Shown: positions 10,599 to 20,587 of the stretch, piece by piece | Layout of the letters: each line of letters begins with the position of its first letter | Position numbering within the stretch: the first letter of the stretch is position 1 | NCBI GenBank assembly: GCA_008931825.1 | Contig: QXVZ01003053.1 | Location: 1-20,660 of the forward strand | Length of the DNA stretch: 20,660 nucleotides | Direction of reading: 5' to 3' | From: Phallusia fumigata | Taxonomy: Eukaryota; Chordata; Ascidiacea; Phlebobranchia; Ascidiidae | Notes under the pieces: generated by a model | What the model was told of the DNA's origin: nothing | The model's database searches: none | Seen by the model: the letters and a program-made list of their open reading frames with translations, nothing else | Position numbers and translations under genes: made by a program

Positions 10599-11628
10599 AA
10601 ATGTAATGTCGTCGAGGTGGTTCCCCTCCACAAATAATCAACAAGAAACATTATCAGAAGCAAAGATTTAAAAATATGTCTTGAAACCTTTTTTTTAGCC
10701 GTTAGATTGTTTTTCAAAATCGTCATTTTCGGGGTGTTTTGACTTTCCCGAATTTAAGCACAACTCAATGGGTGAAGACGTCACAGCAAAATTTTCAATA
10801 AGCTACAAATACTTCGCAAAGAAAAGTGCAGTTATTGTCTCCCCTTCCGATCAAATTGTTTTGTTTTTTGCGGTGTGAGAGAAACTAAAAGTATTACCTG
10901 TTGGATGTAATCATCAAACACGAAATTGCCACTCTTGCTGTGTGTACGCAAGTTATAGCAAATAAAACACAAAACCCAAACATTTTATTGCGTGCCGAAA
11001 TGTTGTGAATTTCTAAGAAGCTACTTGATACAAAAACTTGACAATTTTTCTTGTTCGTTCTTTTTTTACTTGATACAAAACCCGCCGTTCAAACAGACCG
11101 GACTATGACATCATGTTCTGTAATAAAGTGATCTCTCGTTTCAAGACAAACTCATATTTCAGCAATTATAGTAACTGTGAAACTGCAATATAGATTTTCA
11201 GATTTAAAACAACCCTTTTAAACAGCACCGTTTTTTTGTTTGCTTTCGGTTAAAAATTTGACGATAACTCTTTAGTGCCAATAGTGTCATCTGTTTTCAA
11301 TGAACTGTGACTACGAGATGGGGCTAAATCTACACAAGATTAAAGTCACACGAATGATTTAATTACGACTAGCGAGACCAATGTCTCTAATGCTCCGACC
11401 AATTTAAACACCTCATTTGAAACGTCTTTCAGGTTATGCGCGTTAGTTGATGAAACTTTGTTATGCTTAGTCATCTGTTTGCAGCTAAAAGTTAGAAAAC
11501 TCTGTGTACACTAATGTGTCAGCAGGTATGTCTTGCAAATTTATCTTTCGTACACCCAGGAATAAAACGAGTTTGGTACGACTGTGTTTTAAATTTGCAT
11601 TCCTTTTATGTTCGTTATATCTTAAACG
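10599..11628. other. 3' flank of copy A and spacer of the inverted repeat
   Basis: The first ~170 bases still match arm B (ATGTAATGTCGTCGA just after both stop codons). The rest is AT-rich with no recognised gene. A poly(A) signal AATAAA at 10971-10976, followed by T/GT-rich sequence, could end the copy A transcript about 370 bases after the stop. Confidence 0.45.
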
Positions 11629-11636
11629 CTATAAAC

Positions 11637-12212
11637 CAGTGGTTCTCAAACTATTTTTATTTTCGGGGCACACTTTGCAAACAAATAACACGATAAGTTG
11701 CTCCAAAAATTTATTTTGGTTTAATACGGCGGGTGAGGCTGCTTTTGGTAGCAAATCAAAACTAGTTCTAGTGTTGTCATACACACTCGCATTTCGTCAT
11801 CAAGCTCCCTCCTAAAGTCTCTGCCGTTTTTGACATTGATTGAAATCTGATATTCACTGCAATACATCAGTGAGGCATTCTCACCATTAACGTACAACTC
11901 CTCATTATTATATCACAACTAACAAAAGGCAATTTGTTCGCAATCAATTCTCATAATAACAAAAAGTGATTGTTCGCAATCAATCCTCATTATTGCTTGT
12001 CGATTATTGTGACATGTCATGCTAACGAGGTAAAACGAAACAACATACAATCAAGTTTTTTTGTACTGTTCCAGTCAAAAAAGATCCGGTAAAAAATTAG
12101 ACGCAAAATCAAATCCGGCGCAAATGAAACCCAAAAACGAGAATTTCGCGGCACACTTTGAAAGCTCTCACGGCACACTAGTGCGCCGCGGCACACAGTT
12201 TAAGAATTACTG
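11637..12212. mobile_element. Non-autonomous hAT element, 576 bp
   Basis: The left end is CAGTGGTTCTCAAACT and the complement of the right end is CAGTAATTCTTAAACT. Both are followed by GGCACAC-type sequence (GGGGCACACTTTGCAAA on the left, GCGGCACACTTTGAAAG inside the right end). It is flanked by a perfect 8-bp direct repeat CTATAAAC at 11629-11636 and 12213-12220, the hallmark of hAT insertion. No transposase frame is present; short ORFs at 11504-11815 begin outside it and run in. Internally, TGTTCGCAATCAAT is repeated at about 11935 and 11970. It sits in the spacer between the arms, so it may have inserted after or alongside the inversion. Confidence 0.92.
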
Positions 12213-12220
12213 CTATAAAC

Positions 12221-12491
12221 ACTAGGGAGCTCTTTTCATTTACTGACTATAAAGATTTAATGAAAGGTTTTTCTTCTTTTGGTGCAGCCAGCACTTTTGT
12301 AAAGCAGTATTTGATGTTGCAACGTCTTGACACATTGAGTAATCATTTAATTTCGGAGAAGCCAAACGACCGTAAACAAAACGAGTTTGTAAAAAAGTTT
12401 CGAGATAAAAAGGATTTACGAATCTCCGCTCCTGCTAATGGGTCTTGCCCATTATTCGTGGAAAAGAATCCACATCGACGACATTACATTT
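12221..12491. other. 3' flank of copy B
   Basis: Counting outward from the copy B stop, this matches arm A for roughly 150 bases and then diverges. No AATAAA is seen on the minus strand; ATTAAA variants occur near 12348 and 12255. The plus-strand frame 12260-12625 is antisense to copy B and is not a gene. Confidence 0.4.
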
Positions 12492-14615
12492 TTACTCTTC
12501 TGCCATTTCGAACGACTGATTGTTGGTCTTCTTTAGATTTTCGAAGAAGTGGGATTTGTACAATTTCTTGCTTATGCGAATGTCACACAACTTGTACATT
12601 GACATCACAAACACTATCACGATGACGAAAAAATCTATTGCGTACAGCACTATGACGTCAGGCAATCGCTTGATGGAGCACAGGAGGCAAAAGTGGTGGT
12701 AGGGAATTTGGCATCTGCATAAAAAGGGCTAGATTAAGAAACCGGCGTTCAGTTTAAAAAGGCTTCACGTTTGTCTTTGAACATCAATTTTATTTGTTTC
12801 AATCTTTTACAGAACACGCACCCAAACGTTTTTGTTTCCATCATTTGATGGCCCAGTCCGTAGACCGAGCACCACGTGATCAACAAGGCGATCATGCAGA
12901 ACGCGAGGCAGGCTGTGACCAAATGTTTGCCGACGTAACGTTTCACGAGGAAGGTGTTGGTTATGTTGTCTATATGGCACCAGATCTCAAGCAGTGCCTT
13001 CTTGATCGGCATATTCAGCTCTGGCTCGGCGTGAAGTTCGGTTAGCTTGAAAACTGAAACGTAATCAATCAATCGTTGCAATAAGATCGATAAGATATGG
13101 TGGCTATGCGAGCTTGTAAGGCAATGGTCGGCAACCTCTGGCACGCTGATTAATTAGTTATGACACATCCTCCATATACTAGTGCATTTTTACGAGCCAA
13201 ATTAAGCGACTTGTTTGATTTTTAACGTTAAATGCAATGTAACTGCAGCAATGGGCTTCAGAGAGCAAATAGAATCAGATTTTACAGATTTAACGCCAAA
13301 ACTTAAAGCAGTGACGTCATTAACACGGCACACGAAGTCATTACGATTTTGACATAATTTGTAAGCTGTCACGCTGCGTTCTAAACGTAGCTGACTCCTG
13401 TTGTGGGGTTATTTCCTTAGTTTCCCGGTTGTGTAACTGCAAAAGAGAAATGATGAATCAAACGGAGCAACAACAAAGCAGCTGGTTAGCTGTGTTAATG
13501 CAACCACCCCATCGATTGGTGCTTCGTTTACTGAAAACAGAAAAGAAACAAAAAATGAATAACAAGGTTTTGCGCCGTATGCGGAGGAAACTTGCACAAA
13601 ATAAAATTATAAGTGTCCGGATGAACTGAGGAGCGAGAAATTTGTGCTGTGAATACCGAACGTCATGCTTACCGGACAAAATGTATGGAAGATAATGCAA
13701 ATTAGCGAAATTCTCGTAACAGAATATCGAAAACAAGTGGCGATCCCGCATATCTCCAGTAAGAATCCAATCAAAAATCGGTTTCTCTTCAGGATCTGGT
13801 TTGCTCTAAAAGGTATGCATAAGATTATACATGCGTGGTTGGAATTATTTCGAATATCTTGGTTTTAGCATTCAAAGCCGTGTATGTGGCCATGAGTCAG
13901 TTTGGCCCGAAAGTTTCAGATCAACTTTTTGGCCGCAACAAGCAAAACTTTATAGGTTTTTGCTTGCCACCTGTAGACACTTTCACATACACAATATCTT
14001 CAGATTTTGCAATAGTCGCAGTTATAAATTCTTCATCCCACATGATAAGTATATATCTTCCCCAGGGGACATATTTATAGCTTAACAACAGACGAAAAAT
14101 TTACGCATTTTGTTATGCTTTCGTACCATATCGGCTAATAGCGGTCCGTGTCCCTCTGCGGTTTCTGAGTTGGCTTCCACGTCGCTTGACGAGCCTCTAG
14201 CGGTTTCGGAAGGTCCTTCAGCCAAACTAATAGTTTCAAATGTAGCGTTGGTTGTCGAAGCTATAAAACGAAATTGAAAACATTCTCGTAATGCAGTGGT
14301 TGTTTAACTTGATAATGAGTCAATTTATACATCAGATAAGTAAACTTTTGCCTATAACATCTTACATTCAGTCTGGGTTCCTACAGTTTTGGCTTTATCT
14401 CCGGTTTCAGTCTGTTCTTCTTCAGCCCATATTCTGTTTTCGTCAAGGGTTTCACAAGTGGCGTCAAAAGCTTCGTCACGTGGGGTTCCTCCTTTCACCT
14501 TGCTCACAGTCTCAAAGATCTCATTGAGTAGGAGCTGCATGAACCTTAGATGACCCATCAAGGCCGCCCCCACGCGGAAGTGCCAGTAAGCAAAGGGCAA
14601 GGCAAAAACCAAGGC
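12492..14615 (-). pseudogene. Pannexin-like copy B, exons 3-7 only (5' truncated)
   Basis: On the minus strand the exons are 14615-14366, 14260-14127, 13805-13673, 13053-12822 and 12714-12492. Phases are consistent and encode 323 residues from mid-TM2 (ALVFALPFAYWHFRVGA) to a stop after FEMAEE. All acceptors are AG and all donors GT (GTAAGA, GTACGA, GTAAGC, GTGCGT). Compared with copy A, exons 6 and 7 have identical lengths, and exons 3-5 differ by 12, 21 and 27 bases, all multiples of three. Exon 7 is about 90% identical in protein and exon 6 about 74%. No exons for the start, TM1 or first extracellular loop were found upstream, where arm A sequence is deleted. Copy B reads Y where copy A has loop-2 C374 (VYGLG against ACGLG). 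It is either a recently truncated pseudogene, a gene using an unseen first exon, or an assembly-truncated locus. Confidence 0.75.
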
Positions 14616-15145
14616 CTAGGAATGACGATAGGGTACCGTTTTGGTTTTTTAACACTTATCCGACATCAAGCCAATTAGATAAAATCACAGCTGGTTGAAT
14701 GTAAGAAGGCTCTTCTTGTTAGTGTAATTGATTTTTCATGCTCTCATAACATTGTACAACGTACTGTTTTATTCTTTCTTGTTTGTTGGGTTCTCATTGG
14801 TTTACCTTTTGAACATAGGCAATGAAGAGAAGAAAAAAAGAAATGCGTTCTCCTGCGACCCATGAAGTCTTTTACATGTATTGCTTACAATAAAAGCCTG
14901 TACTGTTGGGGAACACGCTTGCATATGGGTTAAAGTGCCCGATAGGTGTCGCACGGCCTCCGCTCTTGCATTGAGTTGATCACAAGCAGGGCGAACTGGG
15001 CGAGCGCTTGGTCGAATGGACCGAGGCGCTCGACCCATATCCAGACACAAAAAACCTGATCGAGATTCGTTCTTGGGATCGTTATATTTATTAGTTCGAT
15101 TAGTCCGGATTATTTAGGTGTCAATAAAAATTTACTGCTTACTTT
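14616..15145. other. Copy B intron 2 remnant and deletion junction
   Basis: Read on the minus strand, 15055-14616 aligns with the latter part of copy A intron 2 (from about 7388). It ends in the acceptor CATTCCTAG before exon 3. The minus-strand frame at 15050-14802 lies in this intron-like DNA, has no match to pannexin exon 1 or 2, and is not called. Confidence 0.6.
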
Positions 15146-15693
15146 TTTTTACGATGTAGAACGGCATCGTGCTCTGGTTTTTGCAATGTAAGGCAAAATT
15201 CCAAAACTCAGATAAAAAACGAAAGCTCTGCGCGTGTGGATGCTCAGCTAAGTCTGTGTTAACAAAGCAAAATCGGTAAAAATTTATTTAAACGATCTCC
15301 AAAGTAAGTTGCTTTCAATAGACCGTGCGTGTATTGATTAACCAGCTGATGTGCTGGCCAGCGAAAACGAACTGTCAGACCAATTAGCAACTGCCTAACC
15401 CTCTTAAATAGATGCGAAAAATCACATGTTTACAATGTGGTGTAATATAGGTTTAGGTACATAAACATCTTAAAAGTTATTTGTTTTAAAACAAAGCTTA
15501 GAGATGGAAATTCCTATTCCTGTTTTACATGGCTTTTCAGCCTGTTACTCACAACAAACTGGAATGCCGTAATTTGACTATACTAGCCTAAACGGCCAAT
15601 GTCCTGTCACCGGGGGGGGGGATGAGACCTTACAGGTCGAAACAGTGCGTTCTGTTTTCAGTCGCGGTTTTATCCCTTGGTTGTGTTTTTCTA

Positions 15694-15839
15694 TTAACTA
15701 TTGTTGAATGATGTCGACTACCCCATGTGCATAAATCACACATTTTCTACGTTTTTTACTTAGGCCGGCCCAGAACAATGCGGTTATTATTGGTTCCAGG
15801 GTAAAATCGCGATAGTCGACATTATTCAACAATTGTTGA
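15694..15839. mobile_element. Small foldback element in arm B
   Basis: 15694-15720 and 15813-15839 are 27-base inverted repeats matching at 24 positions (core TTGTTGAAT-ATGTCGACTA), separated by 92 bases. No coding content or clear target duplication was seen. It fits a small MITE inserted in arm B only. Minus-strand reading frames at 15698-16020 overlap it and are treated as chance. Confidence 0.5.
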
Positions 15840-16490
15840 TAAAAAAGCCGACCTTGTTTAGTAGCTTGAATACAAAACATATGTGCCCAAAAACTTGTAC
15901 TGAATAAAAACAACCTTGACGGCAATTGTTGTATCTCTGGATGCAATAAATATTGTTTACTATTTTTAGTTCTCTGGCAAGCGCATGGCTAAACTCTATC
16001 ATAAATTTTCTGTCAAACATTTTCTTTTCGACAATTTAGGAAGTAATTGCCGGTTTTAAGCCCAAATGCTCAGCAAATAACAACAGCGATCTGGAGCGAA
16101 AAATTAACAGACACTAAGAACTTCCTCTTACCTCTGAATCTTCAAACCATGACAACCTATCTTTAAACGATGGCGTCCTTTTTCACAGTGCCTATTTAAA
16201 ACTTTGCTCGTCTACTCATTTACCCCTCTCTTTTGTTTCTTTTGACCTTTTTTTCTATCTTTCAAGCTCCTGTTGCTCTCTACGTCCTGTTCACTTCATT
16301 TGCGAAGTGATGAAGTCTTGAAATAGTGATAGGAGCGCCACCGCGCGGTTAAAATATTAGTTTCAAAAATCCGTTATGTGGCGCGTCGCACAAGTGATTA
16401 CAAAGGACAAAATGCATGTCCTAACATGTAATGCCTACGATGCGCTCTTAGAAAATGAATCAATTCTTGAGAATATCTCAGATCTACAAA

Positions 16491-17207
16491 AAAGGGACAC
16501 TTTATACGTTCGAAACGGCACTTTGTAGGAAAGGGACGTCATAAATATAGATATTAGATAGATGAATGTTTCAGTACTCTTGCAAACAATGCGATTGCAA
16601 ACTATCGGCATTATAGAAATCTATCACAAGCAAACGCAAGAATGTGACAGTTTTCGTGCTGTCTAAAATCTCTTTTGCCAGTTTTACTGTTACATAAGCT
16701 TGGGTTCTTTTCTAGTTCGGGCATTTAAACAGAAGTGTATCAGATAATTAACGCCGCGTTGGAAGGACATTAGCATCGTAATTCGATCTGGTACGACAAG
16801 TTTTGGGAAAAAAATAAACAATAAAAATGCTTGAGATTTTTATATCAATAAAGCAGTAGTTGCTTAAAAATAAAAAAATGGCCAAGCAAAAAATAATCCC
16901 GTTTAGGTTTTGCTTTTTACTTGCTCTTACCGTTTTCTTGCAAGTTTCGGGTTTGTGAGTTTGTGTCACAGCCAAAGCTTTTACCACACCTCAAAAACTA
17001 CAAGTTTGATTGGGCGCAGGAAAGCGAGAAAGATGAAAAAGGAAACAAACAAGAAAACTTAAGAGCAAAATAAATGTTCAATTATACCTAATTCACCTTT
17101 AGACACTATGTGTTTTGATTGAACTATTATCATTGGAATCTAAACTAGCATTGCACAGATAAATTGCAATTCAGCCTTAACGAGACCAACACGTGTAATG
17201 TTTTGGT
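16491..17207. other. Intergenic stretch right of the inverted repeat
   Basis: Mostly AT-rich with nothing firmly coding. One minus-strand segment around 16985-16932 ends in a donor-like AAAACG|GTAAGAG and can be read as CGKSFGCDTNSQTRN, but without a partner exon it cannot be called a gene. Confidence 0.35.
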
Positions 17208-17346
17208 TGTGTCCGCCATCGATATAACTAAGTCTTATAATTAACACCACCCAATATCGTTATCTAACAGATGGTATTTGCTACTGTTAGATAATAATAT
17301 AGGGTGGTGCTGTTTATGAGCTTTAGTTATATCGTTGGCAGACACA
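17208..17346. mobile_element. Near-perfect foldback (hairpin) element, 139 bp
   Basis: 17208-17270 and 17284-17346 are both 63 bases and pair without gaps at 52 of 63 positions around a 13-base loop. The ends read TGTGTCYGCCAWCGATATAA and the loop-proximal ends TTATCTAACAG. Mismatches are spread out, so the arms have drifted since formation or since a hairpin-type MITE inserted. No target duplication is obvious. If transcribed it would fold into a long hairpin. Confidence 0.75.
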
Positions 17347-17404
17347 TAAGTTCTGTTCATTCAATGGCATGATTTGGAAAGCACAGACGCGTTTTTCGCT
17401 TTAG

Positions 17405-18042
17405 TTACCGATGGCGGATACAACCAGTTAGGTGCAATTGAATTGCAAGTTTGCTTGCAAACGTCGGAACGCAAAACCCGAAAGTGGTTGCTGCAAAATT
17501 AACTTCCACACTCTTCCACAGTTACACCAGAGACAGGACCTAAATGGTTAAGCTGTGCTTGTTTTTTTCGTTGAAAATGAAACGATGTTTTCATTGAGGG
17601 AGGTGAATATCGCCTCCACCCTTGGAACGACGCGCTCTCGATTGTAGCTGTTTGGAATTTTAAAGAAAGACTCATTATATTATTGAGGATATTACAAAGT
17701 TTTGCCGAAAATGTTCGATTAATTAAACGTGTTTTCCCCATCGATGTTTTCCGAAAAATGCAATTCTTTTTGTTAATGTGAAGGTGCAACGAGGAAAACT
17801 ACAGACAAGTACTAGACACGATATTTCGGGGAACGTGGGGTACAGATGTAAAAACCTTAAACGTTTTCACAATATAATAACTCTCTGCAAACCATACACA
17901 TTTTTTTACGCTTTTAGATCTCTACTTCAGTGACCACGACCCTTCTAGAAACAACTTCGGTCAACAAATCGTGCTGGCAGATAAGAGATGTATCAACCCA
18001 TCAGGCTCTGGTTTTAAAATCGGCCAGAAGTTAGTAACATAG
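17405..18042 (+). pseudogene. Decayed paralogue of the unidentified gene
   Basis: The clearest part is 17918-18042. After the acceptor ACGCTTTTAG it reads, in the same phase as the exon at 3946, LYFSDHDPSRNNFGQQIVL and on to a TAG at 18040-18042. It also shares the donor-like AA|GTTAGT (18030) in the same phase. Upstream, a good acceptor (TTTTTCGCTTTAG) opens a frame at 17405 reading TDGGYNQLGAIELQ, alignable to SYTQVGLITEAEM. The frame then shifts: an alternate frame from about 17474 gives NPKVVAAKL against DPNVVANDV, and the expected donor near 17512 is GA instead of GT. This suggests a frameshifted, splice-dead copy. The downstream exon match is good; the upstream match is moderate. Confidence 0.45.
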
Positions 18043-18322
18043 GGGGACATTATGCAAAGCTCAATTACACTTTTGAATTTTACATTTTGCCACTTTTTGT
18101 TGAAACTATTGGTCAGAAAAACTTTTTGAATGTTCTGAGCCCAGGGTGAATCAGTCATTGGTAGAAACAAAAAAAGCTTCTTGATCGGTAAAACACAATT
18201 TTGCCCACCAACCTTTCGAACGCAAATAAAACCACTCAGTTCACCTTGCCTATCTGCACTGAACGTAATAAGCAATTGCTATGTAGTTTATTGGCATAAA
18301 AAGATATATTTTACTGTGGTTT

Positions 18323-18797
18323 AGGATTGCCAACTCTGTTAAGAGTTTTTTTCTATGTGAAATCCCAATCTTAGCACAAAACATTTGTACATGTATACAT
18401 CAAACATTATGACACAAAATATTTTACATAGAAAACAAAATAAAAGAAATAAAAGACTTTATCGATATTTCGTCAGGCTTCAAAAACAAACTTCCTATTA
18501 ATATTTCAATCAGATAACAACATGAGATATTGGTTCTATTGTAAAAAGTTCTCTCTCACAAAAATTTCGATGATAACAAATCACGACACGATTTGGTAAG
18601 AGTCGCCATTATCTTGTTTCATATTATGCCATATTTATTTTGGTTTTTTATGAGTCTCAGTTCTGAAGTTAATGTACCAGCCAAAACGATTTTAAAATAA
18701 GGGACAAACAGTGTCATTTCAAATCTCAATAAAGGACAAGGACAAATCGAGGCAAATAAAGGATTGTCCTTTAAAATAAAGGACGGTTGGCAACCCT
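18323..18797. mobile_element. 475-bp non-autonomous transposon with 10-bp TSD
   Basis: The left end reads AGGATTGCCAACTCTG and the complement of the right end reads AGGGTTGCCAACCGTC, giving a terminal inverted repeat of about 12 bases. The flanks ACTGTGGTTT (18313-18322) and ACTGCGGTTT (18798-18807) are a 10-bp direct repeat with one mismatch. The right interior is rich in AAAGGAC/TTGTCC motifs. A 9-10 bp duplication would fit Mutator-like elements, but the superfamily is not established. No coding frame was found. Confidence 0.75.
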
Positions 18798-18880
18798 ACT
18801 GCGGTTTCAACTCGGTTTGAAAGCAGGTTTGATGTGTACTCAAAACAACCCGGACATTCGACAAAACAATCCCTAAAGCA

Positions 18881-19165
18881 CAGCAACGGTTCTCGAAGTC
18901 GGTTCCGCGGTCTAGTAGAGGCCCGTGAAGCGATTTCTGGGGGTCTGTGAAAATTCGTTAGTCTTTCTCAGTCTCCATCGCGTGATTGCTGAAATTTTCT
19001 GAATGTAAATTTCATGTGAAGCGTTAGTTGTGCCACTTGCGGCGCCACCGCGCAATGTTGCTCTGTGGTGTCACAAGCGGCAAGAACGTGATTGTGGCTC
19101 ACACAAAGCCTTGTTAAGTGTCGAAACCACCGGCATAATGCAAGTGTCGAAATGTGAGAGAACTG
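18881..19165. mobile_element. Degraded hAT-like fragment
   Basis: The start, CAGCAACGGTTCTCGAAG, is followed by GGCCCGTGAAGCGATTTC and GGGGGTCTGTGAAAATT, which is the pattern inside hAT ends and similar to the element at 739-1007. Both also share a TTTCATG-GAAGCGTTAGTTG-like block. The right end is unclear; GAGAACTG near 19165 could be a worn terminus, with no matching target duplication. Confidence 0.5.
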
Positions 19166-19203
19166 ACCAGAATGCTGACAGAATCAGTCGGTATAATACT
19201 TAA

Positions 19204-19452
19204 GGAATATATTATTCGCCTAAATCGGCATCGTCATTTTCTGAAAATGCAAAAATCAGACAAAATCAAAATAATATAGATCAACCACAGAAAAGAAAAG
19301 TTCTAGAAGACGCAACAAGACGAATGTCACGAAGTCGCAAAGAGTTAAAATTGAAAGCCATCGCAAACCCAGCACCGTCTGGCGACAAAGCTGTGATCAC
19401 AAGAAGGAACGAACACCGTTACGCAAAGAAAAAATGTGGCGCTTGTAACTAA
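19204..19452 (+). CDS. Lysine/arginine-rich open frame, possible exon
   Basis: An 82-codon frame lies between stops at 19201 and 19450. The first ATG is at 19324, so only 42 residues are predicted from a start. The translation is basic (RRMSRSRKELKLKAIA, RRNEHRYAKKKCGACN) with two close cysteines at the end. It lies just beyond the hAT-like fragment and could be a remnant of that transposon or a host exon. No strong splice sites frame it, and I cannot assign a family. Confidence 0.22.
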   Translation, partial: GIYYSPKSASSFSENAKIRQNQNNIDQPQKRKVLEDATRRMSRSRKELKLKAIANPAPSGDKAVITRRNEHRYAKKKCGACN

Positions 19453-19822
19453 AAGCCAGATAACAGTATAAAAAATAAACGGAGAAAACAGAAGGCCAGT
19501 CAACAAACTAGAAACCCCAAGCTGAGGTTTGAGAGAAACTAACTGCAGGCACAAACATATATAAAGATTACCAAGAAATGCTACCGAATCTTAGGCAGCA
19601 ATATATTTTGAATGTTGATAGATGCACCAGTATGCCAAGCAAGTAGGTTGGAGGCGAAGGTAAATGACGGAGACCCGGACAATTTGAAAAGCGAACAAAA
19701 ACTTCGCGACTTTCAAACTCTTATACTTCTATTACTTCGCTGAAAGTGATTACAAAAGTCCCTCGCTCATTGTCAATCATTGCACGGGAAATTTACAACG
19801 CGTTTCCTAAAATACTTTGCAG

Positions 19823-20022
19823 GTCAAAAACTGATAACTGAAGAACCCCAGCAAAAGAACTCCAGAAATGTTGGTATGCTGCGTTTGCGTGTGAGTGACC
19901 ACCAACGTTTCGCAATAAAAGGAGTTTTCCACCGTGTGGTTCCGCTCCCAAATCCCAGACGGACAGAACGTGACGTAAGCCCCCCTTTTTACACATTTTT
20001 GTTTGTTTTAGGTTTCGAAATG
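19823..20022 (+). CDS. Possible exon(s) of an unknown gene
   Basis: After a plausible acceptor (AATACTTTGCAG, ending 19822) an open frame reads QKLITEEPQQKNSRNVGMLR and continues to PLPNPRRTERD. A donor-like GTAAGC follows near 19975, and an internal one (GTGAGT) near 19890. A TTTGTTTGTTTTAG acceptor follows only about 37 bases later. Splicing there would end the frame shortly at a TGA; reading through extends it to 20112. A poly(A)-like AATAAA occurs near 20083. Overlapping frames exist on both strands, so the call is weak. Confidence 0.25.
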
Positions 20023-20116
20023 AGAACATGCACGTCTTTAAGATTGACATTTCTTAAGCCGGCTGAACGACGGTTTGAAAATAAAGGACTAAGGATTCTA
20101 CAGCATGCTTGACCTC

Positions 20117-20554
20117 ATAAATATTTATTGTCTTAACCGCGTTTGAGGGGGCGGGGGGTTGTTTTGACATCATAGGAATGCGGCTTATTAGTTTTGAAAG
20201 GTGATAGTAAATTTGCCAACCAAACTTACAACCCTAGTCAGCTTAATCTTGTACCTGTGACTAATACATCACATTGTGAAAAGGCTCAGAAACGGGTAAA
20301 AATGCCTCACCACAAAAGTCAAAACGCTTGATTGGCGTAACTCTACTGCAAACACATTTCGTCACAAACTCCAACCAGAGAAAAATCAGATAGGTCACTG
20401 AAAAAGGCTCCTATCTTCAAGGGCCTTATTGCGATAATTAAGCAAAATTTAGAACCCACAGAATAAGTGAACAAAGCAAAACAAAATCAAGACAGTGAAT
20501 GGCAAAAATCTGATTACATCACCGATCTATTTAGTCCCGCACAGGTTTGCTTAC
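20117..20554. other. Right flank, nothing recognised
   Basis: AT-rich non-genic sequence with a short G-run at 20150-20158. No gene, RNA or repeat boundary was recognised. Confidence 0.45.
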
Positions 20555-20587
20555 CTGTAGAAGATGAAAAACAGCGTATTCAGACAT
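20555..20587 (-). CDS. Possible first coding exon on the minus strand
   Basis: On the minus strand an ATG at 20587 in the context ACAATGT opens MSEYAVFHLLQ and ends exactly at a strong donor, CTACAG|GTAAGC. No following exon was found between here and 19000 on that strand, so this may be coincidence. It is the only splice-framed start seen near the right edge. Confidence 0.2.

Larger units (their letters stand above)
1950..10770. repeat. Arm A of a large diverged inverted duplication
   Basis: This arm matches the reverse complement of about 12335-16490 in two blocks. Block 1, about 1950-3019, pairs with 15146-16490. An example is GACTTCATCACTTCGCAAAT at about 2088 against its complement at about 16295, and GAGCACGATGCCGTTCTACA near 2982 against about 15170. 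Block 2, about 7388-10770, pairs with 12335-15055 and covers pannexin exons 3-7, their introns and the 3' flank. The middle part, about 3020-7387, has no partner in arm B and carries the unknown gene and pannexin exons 1-2. Divergence is roughly 10-25% by exon and higher in introns, so the arms are old paralogues rather than alleles. The outer and inner ends were judged by eye and may be off by tens of bases. Confidence 0.8.
12335..16490. repeat. Arm B of the large inverted duplication
   Basis: This is the reverse-complement partner of arm A, about half its length because the equivalent of 3020-7387 is missing. The junction lies near 15055-15146. On one side the sequence matches arm A intron 2 (TGTCTGGATATGGGTCGAGCGCC against about 7408-7430). 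On the other it matches arm A near 3010. It also has a small foldback at 15694-15839 with no counterpart found in arm A. Confidence 0.8.

Noticed and set aside
15698..16020. Minus-strand frames in arm B upstream of copy B
   Set aside because: They overlap the foldback element, are not conserved in arm A and do not match pannexin exon 1 or 2.
17599..17617. Compact hairpin GGAGGTG-loop-CGCCTCC, considered as part of a small nuclear RNA
   Set aside because: No Sm site or recognisable snRNA sequence surrounds it.
17499..17789. 96-codon minus-strand frame
   Set aside because: No splice sites frame it, and it overlaps the decayed plus-strand copy of the unknown gene.
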